Positions 24,975 to 36,839 of a DNA stretch of 64,000 nucleotides are shown piece by piece. The notes below the pieces were generated by a model. It was given only the letters and a program-made list of their open reading frames with translations. It was not told where the DNA came from and ran no database searches. Made by a program: the position numbers and the translations under genes. The stretch lies in contig VXBP01009432.1 of assembly GCA_013400115.1 (NCBI GenBank), positions 374,420 through 438,419 of the forward strand, given 5' to 3'. The stretch comes from Rhinopomastus cyanomelas (lineage: Eukaryota > Chordata > Aves > Bucerotiformes > Rhinopomastidae). The number at the start of each line of letters is the position of its first letter. Positions within the stretch are counted from its first letter, which is position 1.

Positions 24975-25191
24975 ATAAAATGCACCTCAGGAACTTCTTC
25001 CCAGTGAGGGTGACAGAGCACTGGAACAGGCTGCCCAGGGGGGTTGGGGAGTCTCCTTCACTGGAGATGTTCAAGACCCAACTGGATGTGTTCCTGTGTG
25101 ACTTGGTTTGGGTGATCCTGCTGTTGCAGGGGGATTGGACTAGATGATCTTTCGAGGTCCTTTCCAGTCCATAGTGATTCTATGATTCTAC
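24975..25191 (+). mobile_element. CR1 LINE 3' end with complete tail
   Basis: The end of ORF2 is readable as FFPVRVTEHWNRLPRG, ESPSLEMFKTQLDVFLCDLV. It is followed by the short 3' UTR (GGGGGATTGGACTAGATGAT, CTTTCGAGGTCC) and the tail GATTCTATGATTCT at 25177-25190. It is 5'-truncated at about 24975. The same subfamily (C-terminal VFLCDLV) occurs on the minus strand at 36737, 46547 and 60677. It is one of the less diverged copies here. Confidence 0.95.
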
Positions 25192-25484
25192 TCAGTCAGT
25201 GTATGCTGTGTTCAGGACACTGTGTGGTAATGCCTCTGAAATGCAAGCACTAGTTTTTAACTCCATTTTTGTGACTTACTGTTATTCTGTACTGCCTTAA
25301 AGACCCCTGGGAAAGTACCAGAAACTGCATTTGCAGTCTTTAGACAGAAAATTTCAGCTCACATCTTAAATCCTCTCCCTGTCAAGAAATCATATTCAAA
25401 AGTCTAACGAAACCATCTTATTAAGGGGCAATAAGAGAACGTATAATTTCTTAAGAGATAGACTAGAAGCATTTATCTTGCTGT
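25192..25484. other. Spacer between two CR1 3' ends
   Basis: This is AT-rich sequence with nothing recognisable. Confidence 0.5.
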
Positions 25485-25590
25485 CTTTGGACTTAGGGAC
25501 ATGATTTAGTAGCTCCTTAGCAGTGCTAGGTTAATGGCTGCACTTGATCATCTCTTCCAACCAAGAGATTCTGTTAATCTGTGATATATT
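25485..25590 (+). mobile_element. Old CR1 LINE 3' end
   Basis: GGACTTAGGGACATGATTTA, then GCAGTGCTAGGTTAATGGC, TTGATCATC and CTCTTCCAACCAAGAGATTC follow the end of an older CR1 subfamily whose 3' UTR contains AGTGCTAGGTTAATGG. There are small deletions, and the tail is reduced to one or two degraded units. Confidence 0.75.
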
Positions 25591-26520
25591 TGAAATTCAG
25601 CTGTAGCTTTCATAGAAAAAAAAATTTAGAACCTATGAAAGGTGCTTGGTAAATATTGAAACAACGAGTTTGCAACTTATCACTTAGATATCACAGTTAA
25701 GAAACTGAAACTATAATTACCAAACCACACTTTTTTTTTTTTACAAGTTCTTTTATGCTCTGTGCAATAGCCAATGTTTGATAAAAGCCTTGTTTGCAAC
25801 TGTAAATTTAGAATTCTTTTGGAATCTTAAGAAAAATAAAACTACAATTCATGAGTACAGTTTTGGCCTCTTCTGTTAATGTCCCTTGGGTTTTCTACTC
25901 TGGTTCCTCAATTAAGCATCTTGGTTGTAGTACAGGTAATTGGCTTTTCACTCCAAGCTGTACTTCCGCAACAGTCTCAGAAGAGTTTTCAAGTAACACA
26001 ACAAACCTTGTAAATCAACCTTTTGATATGCAAAACAAATAACATTCCCCAAAATAACCCTAAATGGTGTCCTAATCATGCCATACACAATAAAGGTTGT
26101 GCAATCATAAACAAGGGCATTATCATCTTGTCTTAGTATCTTAAGGGCCCTGTCACAGCCTGACAAGGGTTCCTCTTAGCTTTTTAATTTGTTTGTCTTA
26201 CTGGGTTTTTTATCTGGATTTTTCAACAATGCATTTTGTAGTGTCATGAAAAATAACAGTTATTCTGCTATCAGACCTGTTTGATGTTTTAAGGCAAATG
26301 TTTTAGATGTTTTACCTTGCCCTTTAAATTTTCCAAAGTTTTAGAATTTTAGTTTAAGTGTCAATATTTCCTTTTGGAAGGGACACAGTGATGTAAAATT
26401 AGCTCAGTCATGCTCTTTCCTTGGCATGTGGGTTATCATAGCTTCAGCAGCAAGCTGGAGCAGAGGCTAATCATAACTTGTAGCTGAAGAAGGAGGTGCC
26501 TGGTAGAGCCTCACTGGATG
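25591..26520. other. Unique DNA, no gene seen
   Basis: It contains a T14 run near 25729-25742 and short open frames only. Nothing else was recognised. Confidence 0.45.
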
Positions 26521-26705
26521 GAATCATAGAATGTACTGGATTGGGTGGGACCTCCATAGGTCATCTAGTACAACCCTCCTACAACAAGCAGGGACATCTC
26601 TAACTATTGCTCACAGCCCCATCAAATCTGACCTTCAATGTTTCAAGGGGTGGGACCTCCACTATGTCTCTAAGCAACCTGCTCCAGAGCATCTCATAAT
26701 GACTA
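26521..26705 (-). mobile_element. Old CR1 LINE 3' end, minus strand
   Basis: The sequence starts with the tail GAATCATAGAATGTACTGGA and shows the reverse complement of the CR1 3' UTR and end of ORF2: CAGGGACATCTCTAACTATTG, CTCACAGCCCCATC, GGGACCTCCACTATGTC and CAACCTGCTCCAGAGCATC. Divergence is high, so it is an old copy, 5'-truncated at about 26705. Confidence 0.85.
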
Positions 26706-29700
26706 TCCTTGATAGTGACCATGATTGCTGGCTTTTGCAGGGAAGGGTCTACCTACAAATCAGTGACAGGAAAAGCTGAGCCTCATCAGGTCTTGTTCAC
26801 ACAAAGGAAGCTCAGGATGCAACTCATTGCATTTTGCAGTTATTTCTGCTAGCGCTTTGGTGGTGAAGGACACGGACTAGCTGAACAACAGATCAGACTT
26901 CCCTTCACTCTTTATACCCATTCTGTACTTTCTGCAGCAACCAGGTTTAGTGAGCTAGACAGCTTGTTGTGGGCAAGACATTTAATCATGTACTTGAACA
27001 TGTCCCTGTAATAGATAGGGATCATTTCTGCCCACAAATTGTACCTGGGGTGCAAGAAGAGAGATTTGGACATGACTTCTTAAAAGCCCTCTTATGAAAA
27101 TATTCAGATCTTTTAAATTCAAGCCTAACAATAGGTTCCAAGCTCAGTAAAGCTTTCACTTGAGGAAGGACTGCTATGTTGTACCTATGTTGTTGCAGAT
27201 AGGTATTGAGTGCACCATAAGGTGTGCTCTTGTACAAGTACAATCCATGAACCAAAGCTGATGAAACCCTGCCTTGTCAGTCAACTTGTGGGCATTTTCA
27301 AAAGCTTTTCACCAGCTGATAAAGTTCAAGGAGCATCAGATACTATTTGCAGTATTTGATGACCTGTGTCAGCACTAAGTGAATTTTCTAGACATACCAA
27401 GATGTGTGGTATTCACATCCGTGAGGATTCTCATATCCCTAAGAGTCACTTAATTTTCCACAGGCCAAGGAGTAACTCTAAGACTCCAATAACTCAGTAA
27501 CCATCGAATGGACACAGATTTGATGAGATGTAAAAAGGTTTGGTTTTTTGTTTGAAAACTTTTGAGTGTGTTTTTAACAGCCTGTTAATACTTCTTTTAG
27601 TCATTTGCTTAATTTCCTTCGTGTGTCTGCTAATTGAAACTACTTTTAAACAGAATCTAAATGTCCACATTGTAAGAATCCTGGTAACTGTTAAATCCAA
27701 ACAAAAATAACACAAAAATGAAATATTTGGACAAGAAACTTAAGCTGCCTTTGCAAGTTTCACTTTCACTGATAAAGGCTAGTAATGTCAAGTAGAAAAT
27801 ACATGTGGCATATTTATGTTCATATACTGTCATAATAGTGCATCTAGTTTTGTATGCAGAGTATGAAAAGTGATTAAACAGGGACAAATTGTTCAAAGTG
27901 TGTTGTATTAAGCAAACACTGGACATGTGATGAGTAATCCAAAGCAAATATAAAGACTGCCACTGCTGACAAGATAGGGAAGCTGAACCCAAGACCCACA
28001 GGGCTGGGACAGACATTTACAGGGTCAAAGATTTTTAATGAATAAAAGCTCATAGTATTCTGTTTCTTTTTTTTAACTTTGTAAAATGATAACTTTTTAC
28101 AATTATCATTTGTAATGCAGGATTTTCTACTCTGAATCAAGAAAAAAAAGAATAGATAGATATTTCTGAAGTATACTATACAATTTCTGTTAGGGATAGT
28201 TGGCTTTGCCCAGTTCCTTTCTGGACCATTGTATTTATAAAAAAGCCTACAGCCTCATCAAGAATTTTATATTGCTCAGGAAATCAAAGAGGAAAATGGT
28301 TGCAAATATCTCATCTTCCACCAATTGAAATTTGACACAACATGTGATGTTTTAGATTGACATGAAAAATCCTCTTTCTGCAATCAAAGCAGTGAGCACT
28401 GCACACTGAACCTTTGCAAACCAGTTTTCTTGGAGCTTCAGTACTATGTCTCTGTACGGGATGATGGTTTACATCACTCTTTATTGATTTATTCCAGTAC
28501 TTTTCTGTTTGAATGGCTGCTTAAAAAGAACTTGTTTCAAAACTGCATGTTAGTCATCTTTGCCCTATGAGTTCTGCTATAGAAGTGTGCACCGTGGTGA
28601 AAAAAAATCAGGTGATAGATTAATAAAGGACCACACGTACCTTTGGAATGTGTCAGAAGTGCTGCAAAAAACTTTCCTTGCTCTTTGCTTTTCTTATACT
28701 CCAAGGAAACCTGAACATGTGTTTTAGATCAAAGCTTTAAAAAGGTTACAGAAGCACACACCTGATTTGAGCTCAATTTAACCCAGACTGAACTTTGTAA
28801 GAAGGCACTTGCATTTCTTCAGCCATTTCAATGTATACAGATACTCTTTAAATCATCATATTCCAATAACTCTAGTAGAGTAATTATTTGTAGAGTAAAG
28901 ATTTGCTATGTTGTATATGAGGCCATTGGCACTACTTGTGTACTTGTGGGCTTCTACTAATGTTTCACGTGGGACCACACTGTTCATGAAGGTCTGCTAC
29001 AGGACTGTTAGCACCATCTGTTTTCTGGATACGTATTACATTGCTTTATGATGAACTCTTTCCACTCATGGTAGAACGTTCATCCAAGGAGTATTTTCAC
29101 TGAAAAAATGTTGAAATAAGTATTTCCTGTCTTCCAGTCAGAACTCTGTATGCATCCACTGAGGTCGAATGCAATGACAGGCCACGTGCTCTTCACTCCC
29201 TCTTGTGTGCATCCTCATCTTCCCTTTTGGCAAGCACTTGGATGACAAAAACTGACTTCTGCTTAGCTTTAGATGATGCATTTTTCATCACTAAGTTCTG
29301 CCTTTGATCTCCATTGTGATAGAATAGATGGAAATACTAGCTGAAGTGTTTCATACAAAGAAATATTAATTTCCTCAAGCATAATTCTGTTCATAGCCAT
29401 TTCAGGTATCTCTGGTTAGCAAAATATCTGAATTTATATTTTTGTCTTGGCTAAAGCTGAAAGGCATTACCAGTAAGGAAATAGTTTTACAAACCTGCTT
29501 TCCTGTTATTTTCCCCTTCACACTTGACACAAAGTTTTTGTAACAAATGTCTGCAGATAGAGAAATATTTTCTTCAGTTTCTGGCTGCAAATTTACCTTG
29601 CTGAAACCAGAATGTCTGTACTTCCTCTCACTTAGCAATAATGGTGTTCTTCATCTCCTGTACACAATCTGGAAGCCACAAATCCAAGACTCTGCATCTG

Positions 29701-32570
29701 GAACAGCAATTATCAGGATCTGAGGCCACATCTTGCATACATTCACCGAGCTCTTGCCCTTACTTCTTCAAGCCACATTTATCAAAAAGCTTTTCCTGAC
29801 AATATTTTCTTTCCTAGCACATGTTCTATTGTTGCTGGTGAAGTGCAGTTCTCTAAAGAAAGGTAATATTTTTGATAGGGAGGAAGAAGAGATAATGTAC
29901 ATGGATTTATGGTAAAATAGCTAAGAAGTGGTCTGCACTGTTCCAGAACTTAATATTTGTGCTGTAAAGCTAGATGCAGTTTATATGGGTTTACATAACT
30001 AACAGCAGGTTAGTGCTGGTTTATGTTTTCAATATGTCCAAAGCAATCTTTCGCTTCCGGGGAAATCCAGCCACATTGTCTCTTTGAATTGTTTCTGCTG
30101 CAGAATGCCATAAAAATACTTCCACTTCCAGGCTGTCTTGTGTCTGTCATTCCAGAGCAGGTGGAGCTGTTTGCTCTTGGATGAGCTCCAAGACACTAGA
30201 TTTCTGCAGACAGATGCTCATTTCTCATGAACTTCTGAATTCCCCAAGGGAAACCGTAAAGCCATGGAAAAATCTAAACCTGTGAGATTTTTGGTTGGCT
30301 TTGTAAGGTCAATTCATAGCCATTATCAAACACAGAATATGTCTGAAATCAGACTTTGCTTTGCTGGTGCATGTCATTGCTCTGCATTAGCCACAACCTC
30401 ACATATGGCTGTGATTTTCATAACACCATGCTCTGGGCAGAAGGTGTGGGAAGGGTTGTTTTGGACATCCTGCAGCATTATTGCATTACTAAACCCATGA
30501 TTTCCCCTTTGGTTTTCCTGAAGGAACACCCTTAGGTCAGACTTATTGCTGTCTTTCCTGTTTCTTCAGACATGAACCTTTCTCTTCATTCTCCATGGGC
30601 TCTCATGGCTTATGAAATCAAGTGCTAGCTCTGTTTGATCTTTTCCACTGTATTTGGTTAAACAAGGGTTTAATATCACCTTTCTGGAATGGTTCTCACG
30701 GGAGGTGCAGTCAGGCACTTGTTCAGTAAGGAGTACCAGTCAGTTCCTGAAGTCCTCTGCTTTGTAAGTAGCAATTGCATTGTGTGCATTTGTCTTGGCA
30801 GAGACAATAACTGCAGATAAGGAGCAGGAGTCAAAATTATCTTAATTTATCTGAGAATACAAGTAGATCAAAACACGTTTTCTATTCTCATTTGTCAGTC
30901 GAGTCTGTAGCTTGATAATTAAGCTGAATATCCTGCTATCTTGGAAAGTGTATTTTTATGAAAAACCCTCACAACTCTATACTTTTATCACTTTTCTAAG
31001 TTGATTTTAACTTGTTTCCTAGAAGGCAGTTGCACGTCTTGTGGGAAGTGGGACAGACATTTTTGTCTGCATTCAATCAGATTCTTAAGATGGCTGGAAT
31101 ATAGTCAAAGTCTGGGATGTCTGTGTCCATTTTTCATCTCTGTTGATTGATGTGTCATTAAGCAAGGTGTGCAATGATTTGCTTCAAGAGAGTTCTCATT
31201 TGTTCTGCCAAAATGTGAGCTTTTGCTCTGGTGCACAATACATTTCAGTATACAACACAATCAGTACAAGCACCTGTCTTGAGAATAATTATGATTCTAT
31301 TATTATTTTATCACAAATAATTCTCAAATTCATATTTGTCTTTAAAAGGCTGTTTTTTCTGTCATGGACAAATTTTAAAATAAGATATTTACACGTTCTT
31401 ACCCTTTATTTTTGATGACCTCTGAGGCCTAAAATGGAGGTAGATGGTCATGAGGGATGACTATAACTAGAGATTGCATCTCAACAAACCCCATTAAACC
31501 TCCATAAAGATATCTTTTCCAAGCTCAGGGCACTAAAATCCCAGTGCAGATGAAGTAGAACAATCCATACAACTAGGATATGACTTATTAAATCCCACAG
31601 CTGGTCAGAGAGCTCACACTATAGCAGTGATTGCTTCTATTGCCCAAAAGAGGGTTCAAAGGGAACAAAGCTTGTTGCATGCATTTACACTATAAACATT
31701 ACCAGATCTAAAATTTTACTCTAAATATTTTGATTCCATCACAAATTTTCCAAAACAGTGGTCAGATGCTATTTTCATGCTGCATGCAGAAATGTCATTG
31801 TATGTCTTGAAAAGTTTACTGGTCCTGGAAAAATGTTCTGCTGTGGAACAACCCCTAAATGTTCTCTGTAAGAAATATTTTCATTAATATTTTGAAAAGA
31901 ATTCTGCACCTCAAATTTTAAATGAAATGATTTGAAATGTTAAACCTTGTTTAATTTTAATAAGTGATGATGGCTCTAGCTGTTCTGTAAATATCCAGGA
32001 AATGAAGATCAATTGATTCTCATTTGCAAGTCTGAAGCTGGGTGAGATCTGTCTACATGATTTAGTTGACTATGAGCTGCAGCATCTTTAACAACTTCTC
32101 ATTTCTGAACAGTCATTAGCTTTTTGAGTGGTTTCCTGCTGTTTTTAAAAAATAAGTTATGACATTTTTTCACCTGTGTCTCATCTTCAGTCTTACTGTT
32201 ATAATAAAATATTTTTTATGTTTGACAATCCTGGAAATTAAAATAGTTGAATTTTCTTTTTCTTATTGTATTTATTATATGTAACTTGAATGAATTCTTT
32301 TTAGGTATATGAACCTCTTCTGTAGACTGCTTGTTAGTCTTGATACTGCTTATTCAGATCAGCTTGATAGAGCTCAAAGATTTGGTATGGACTCTGTTTT
32401 ATCTTAGAGTTAGATGTAACTGAGGCGACACAACACAGACTGAAAGGATTTTCCCACCATTATTTAGAGTGATCTTCTTCACCTCTGATGTAAAATCTAT
32501 GGCCTTGGATTCTACTAAATCTGACTCCATTCTATTGGTGAATGTGAGCATCTGTCTGGGACACTTGATT
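26706..32570. other. Long stretch of unique DNA, no gene seen
   Basis: Almost 6 kb was read on both strands. Reading frames are short, no exon had both a convincing acceptor and donor, and I saw no transposon, RNA gene or satellite. It is AT-rich with T/A homopolymers of modest length. Confidence 0.45.
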
Positions 32571-32753
32571 TCACAGAATCACAGAATCACAGAATGTTAC
32601 AGGTTGGAAGGGACCTTGAAAGATCATCTAAGTCCAACCACCCCCTGCTGGAGCAGGGTAAGCCTACAGTGTTGTCTCAAGATGTCCTACATGGGGCTTG
32701 AACCCATGACCCCAGGAATTCAGTTCCCGTGCTCTACCCGCTGAGCTCTGCTA
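32571..32753 (-). mobile_element. tRNA-headed, CR1-tailed SINE
   Basis: On the minus strand the element begins with a tRNA-like head at about 32753. An A-box region AGCTCAGCGGGTAGAGCA is followed by an anticodon arm (stem CGGGA/TCCTG around the loop ACTGAAT) and a T-arm with B box: ATGGG, TTCAAGC, CCCAT, a perfect 5 bp stem. The acceptor stem is not preserved. A linker of about 35 bp follows, then a CR1 3' end (CCTGCTCCAGCAGGGGGTGG, GACTTAGATGATC, TTCCAACCTG) ending in three CACAGAAT-type tail units (32571-32595). This architecture matches tRNA/CR1 chimeric SINEs known in passerine birds, such as TguSINE1, which use CR1 machinery. The loop containing CTGAA would fit a tRNA-Phe-like ancestor, but Ile or another tRNA is possible. 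Confidence 0.75.
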
Positions 32754-33951
32754 AAATGATCTTTCTATGACTTTCATGCCTTGCTTGGAAAAAAATTATG
32801 TATCAAAACGTCTTCCTCATTTTCAATGAGGATGTGCCAAGAAAGGTTGTGATGCTGATAAACAAATAAACATACATCATCTTCAACATTGTCTGAAGAT
32901 ACATAGAATAAATAATCAAACATTTCTAATGCAGTCTCCAAGTTTTTTAAATGGTGTGTGGTGGTCACAGGTCACAGGTTACAGCTTCTTACACGAACTT
33001 ACAAGAACTATCTGTTCTTGTAAGAATTTGCTGTTAGAGATGATTGTGGGTTTGAAGATACTTGTCAGAAAATGAGCATCAATTGGACTCATTGCTCAAA
33101 GTCCCATTCCTCTTTAGAAAGGAAAATTACTGTTATCATAAATTCTCTTGCATTTTAAACTATCATTACAACTGAAATGCAGGTGTAAAAGATGGCTTCT
33201 TTTTTTTTCAAGCTCAGTCTAGCTTTTATTTGAAAAAAGAAAAAAAATCAATCAGCAGTGATAAATTCCCTGACATGTTTGGTATTGTTTGTAATGTGCG
33301 TGCTTTCTTTTTTACCCAGCATGTTCATTTCTCTGCTTTCTCCAGGAAGCTGTAGTGATTCAACTCTCACTGTGTTTTGAAACTACTTTAGAAATATCTT
33401 GAGGCTGTACGATGAATCATACAACTTTTCTTAAGGCTTTATATTGGTCTTCTGCAGCAAGAAGACAGCACCATTATCCCTTCCATTCTGATTTCTTAAG
33501 ATTGCCTATTTCTTCACATTCAAAACACCTCTGCCCCTGCAATCTTCATTTTGCTTCTAAAATGATTGTAATTCACATAAAAAATGGCAATGCACTTTGT
33601 TTTGGGAAGGTGCCAGTTCTTATTAATTCTATTTCTTACCCTACAATGACAAGAAACTATGCACCAAGAAATTGTGCATCATTTCTACAAATTTCCTTCA
33701 CGAAGAAAAATGGAGGGATTGTCATGTATGACACCAAACTAGATATTGTATTAAAAATGTCCCTCCTCTCCTCTTATCAGCTATGCTAGTCACCTCCTTG
33801 TAGGTGTCTATGACATGCCCTGCCCAACACAAAGGCACACATTATACTTTGGTTTCCTTATCATAGTCACTTCTAATCTTGGGCATTGTTGATATCTGTT
33901 GTGATTGGAAATCACAATATTCCTAAGAAACTGGCTCTACATGGGCTTGTT
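32754..33951. other. Unique DNA with one perfect hairpin
   Basis: No gene was recognised. A 125-codon open frame at 33412-33789 (+) has low-complexity, chance-like composition. The hairpin at 32998-33024 is listed separately. Confidence 0.4.
32998..33024. repeat. Perfect 11 bp inverted repeat
   Basis: CTTACAAGAAC (32998-33008) and GTTCTTGTAAG (33014-33024) are exact reverse complements separated by TATCT. It would form a small stem-loop. There is no sign of a terminator or transposon terminus around it. Confidence 0.8.
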
Positions 33952-33994
33952 ATAGAATCATAGAATAATTAGGGACTGGAAGGGACCTCGGATC
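33952..33994 (-). mobile_element. CR1 3' terminus, minus strand, about 43 bp
   Basis: ATAGAATCATAGAATAATTA followed by GGGACTGGAAGGGACCTCGG is the reverse complement of a CR1 end. It faces another CR1 end of opposite orientation only a few bases away. Confidence 0.8.
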
Positions 33995-34000
33995 GGAAGA

Positions 34001-34053
34001 CCTACAGAGGTCCTGTCTGTTCTCAGCTATTCTGTGATTCTGTAATTCTGTGA
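34001..34053 (+). mobile_element. CR1 3' terminus, plus strand, about 53 bp
   Basis: AGAGGTCCTGTCTGTTCTCA followed by GCTATTCTGTGATTCTG and the tail TAATTCTGTGA is the end of a CR1. Its tail type (ATTCTGTG) differs from the neighbouring minus-strand copy (ATTCTATG), so the two come from different subfamilies and are not halves of one palindrome. Confidence 0.8.
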
Positions 34054-34540
34054 AAATGGGAATATTTCAAGTCTTTCAACTCTGTCATGCATTTTTCCAA
34101 ATATATCTTTTCCCATAGATTCATAATTATTGTCAGAGAATCTGATGGAGAAGTTGTCTGCTTTAGAAACATACACGTGTCTAAGAAGTAATTACTGCTG
34201 GCAAATCTTTGTCTTTGAATTTCAACAAGAGAAGGTCCTTTTATTATTTTGCTTGTTTTAGCCATGAACTGCAGACATTTGCAAAACTAGTGTAATTAAG
34301 TCCCCTTTTCTCAGAATGCTCATACGTTGTGAATTTCATCTTTAGATAAAGGGGAAGTGATGGCTGAGCCTCCTTTTCAAATTTGTAAGGAACTAATTGC
34401 AGGACAGATGAGAGTATTGACACTGTCTGTCAATTTAAAAAAAATTAGACTGTTTAGACTTATTTCAAAATGTGTGGGATTGGGGGGGGGCATCAGATAT
34501 CAAAGATGTACATTCCATTAAGTGTTTCTGCTGACTAACA
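34054..34540. other. Unique DNA, no gene seen
   Basis: It contains a G10 run near 34482-34491; nothing else was recognised. Confidence 0.45.
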
Positions 34541-35260
34541 GGGAAGGTCCTAGATGAATGGGGGTTTGTTAATGTGATGTCCATCCACAAGAAGGGGAGA
34601 AAGGATGATGTAGGCAACTACAGATCTCTAAGCCTGATCTTGGTACCAGAGAAGATGATGGTGCAGCTCACCCTGAGCACTCTTACACAGCAAGTACAGG
34701 ACAGCCAGGGCATGAAGGCCAACCAGCATGGAAAAAGGACCTGGAGGTGTTGACCGATAGCCAGCTTATTATGAGCCAGCACTGTGTCCAGGTGGTCAAG
34801 GAGGCCAACTGCAACCTGGTCTGTTTGGGTAATGGCGTGGCCAGCAGGAGAAGGGATCATTCCCCTGCACTCAATGCTAGTGAGGCCTCACCTGGAACAC
34901 TGTGTCCAGTGTTGGGCAGTTCAATACAAGAAGGACATTGAGAGGCTGGAGTGGCTCAAAAACCAGCAGCAAAGCTAGTGAAGGGCCTGCAGTACAGGTC
35001 TTCTGAGATGAGGAGACTGTGGTTGTTTAGTCTGGAGAAAGTGAGAACCTACCTAAAAGGAGATAGTAGAGAGATGGGGTTTGGTCTCTTCTCTCAAGTC
35101 ACTAGTGATAGGACAGGAGGAAATGGCCTCAAGCTGCATGAAGGGAGGTTTAGATTGGATCTTAGGAAAAATTTCTTCTCTGAGAGAGTGCTGAAGTATT
35201 GGAACAGGCTGTCCAGGGAAGTAGTGGAGTCACCATTCCCTGGAGGCGTGCAAAAAATGC
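34541..35260 (+). mobile_element. CR1 LINE with reverse transcriptase core deleted
   Basis: The start corresponds to the N-terminal RT segment (GFVNVMSIHKKGRKDD, then GNYRSLSLILVPEKMM, ending NQHG at about 34729). Directly after, at about 34731, the sequence is from well past the catalytic core (AAAAAGGACCTGGAGGTGTT), so boxes A to D including the Asp-Asp site are missing. The C-terminal ORF2 part follows (LWLFSLEKVRTYLKGD, SDRTGGNGLKLHEGRF, EYW-like KYWNRLSREVVESPFP) to 35260. The 3' UTR and tail are absent. Several frameshifts are present. Confidence 0.9.
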
Positions 35261-36736
35261 AGCTACAGCAGCAAAACCAGGAAGTTTCCATAAGAATTCC
35301 ATTAACTTCTCTGTCTGCCTTTCTGTGAGATGAAGCTATTGGAATTGTGCAGACTGATTTCCTCTTTTACTTTTGGAAATCTTGAACCACTGCTCACTGA
35401 CATAGTTCACTTCTAGGACTGTCATACTCTGTTATTTGTGGAAGATCTAATATTTTTCACAAACCTTAACATGCTCTTTGTTTATTATATTTCTGGTCCT
35501 ATTCCCCTTTCAGATGAGCAGAGATGTTAGTCTCTGTCTCAGCTGGCACTGCAGAAGTCTAATTTCCTTTTTGCTGAATGAAAGCCATTGAAACAGTGAT
35601 TCCTGGTTTCCTAGTCACCTAGTTTCTTAATTTTCCACAGCAAATTTGTAAAGGTGAGTTCACATTTCTAGGCTAAAAAAGAAGCAGCTCTCATCCTCAG
35701 TTCACTTTCTTTCCCATCTGCTCAGGTTTCCTTAGAGTTTCCATTAATGGGTGAACATTCCTTTTGAGGAAACTCTATTCCTGCAAATGCAAGCGTGATT
35801 TGGGGCATACATTCCCAGGTACTTTTTGCCTCTGTGGAGAGAGGATGATAAGAAACACTAGTGCCCTGCAGCTTGCCCCATCTTGGGTTCTGAAGTGTTC
35901 TCTTCTAGTATTTTGCCTTCAGCAAAGAAATATTTCCTTTTTATTGCAGTGCCACACTGCACAGGCAGAAAGCATGACTGTGATCTTCATGCACACTGTA
36001 GTTTTCACACAAGCAGTGACTGATTCAGGGTGGTACCAATCTGCTCATGGATCTTCTGGCTGCCCCTCTACCTCATAGAGGACCAGGACACATGCTGGAA
36101 GGAGGATATCATGTTTTTTGCATATACTGTGCTATTTCTGTTTGTTCCTTCCACTTTTCCACATGCAGAATAGAAGAAAAAATTCTTCCACTGTCTTGGG
36201 AAAGAAGGGAAAAGGAAACAACTTTGTGATTGCTGTAAGAGCTTTCTTCTGTCTGCAGGGAGAAAATGATGATTTCTCCCTTTTCCTTTAAGCCTTGTCC
36301 TTGTCTCCATAGTGAGACTGATCTTATGCCTGAAGAACTGAATTTTCCCTCCTGCTAGTACTTGTCCTACTTCAGCTTCATGATGATTGCTGTTTCCAAT
36401 CTCTCTAATTCATTCAAATTTCTTACAGCTGATTGCCATATATTTGCCACTTTCTTTTTTCTTTCTCCAGATTTTTTTCTTTCTCCTGAATCAAATCAGA
36501 TCTGCCTGTTACTGAGATTGAAAAAATTGTCTGGCATAAGATTTTCTCATAAGATGTTGTCAATAGCTCCTTTAGATTGGAGACCATGGAAGAGGAAAAG
36601 TGACATGTTGCAAGCTGTTGCTGTCCCCTTGGCACATGTATGGAGACACAAAGGGACTTTTGCCGTTAGTGAACTGCAGGCCAGAACCATCCGATCTCCT
36701 TCCTAACCTCAGTGTAATGACTGTGATCTTTTAAAA
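35261..36736. other. Unique DNA, no gene seen
   Basis: Short frames on both strands overlap one another without splice signals. A pyrimidine-rich patch lies at about 36446-36490. No repeat was recognised. Confidence 0.45.
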
Positions 36737-36806
36737 TCATAGAATCATAGAATCATTAGGGATTGGAAGGGACCCCGAAAGATCATCTAGTCCAATCCCC
36801 CTGCCA
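36737..36806 (-). mobile_element. CR1 LINE 3' terminus, minus strand
   Basis: The triple tail ATCATAGAATCATAGAATCA is followed by GGGATTGGAAGGGACCC, CATCTAGTCCAATCCCCCTG and CCACAGCA, then CR1 similarity stops. It is the same subfamily as 24975 and 60677, with little divergence. Confidence 0.9.
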
Positions 36807-36839
36807 CAGCAAGTTCACTTTACTGGAGAAGTTATGGAA

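Noticed and set aside
32693..32753. Functional tRNA gene on the minus strand
   Set aside because: The D, anticodon and T arms are recognisable, but the acceptor strands do not pair and a CR1 tail follows through a linker, as in a SINE.
33412..33789. 125-codon plus-strand frame
   Set aside because: Composition is random-like, with no motif, no exon signals and no neighbouring exon.
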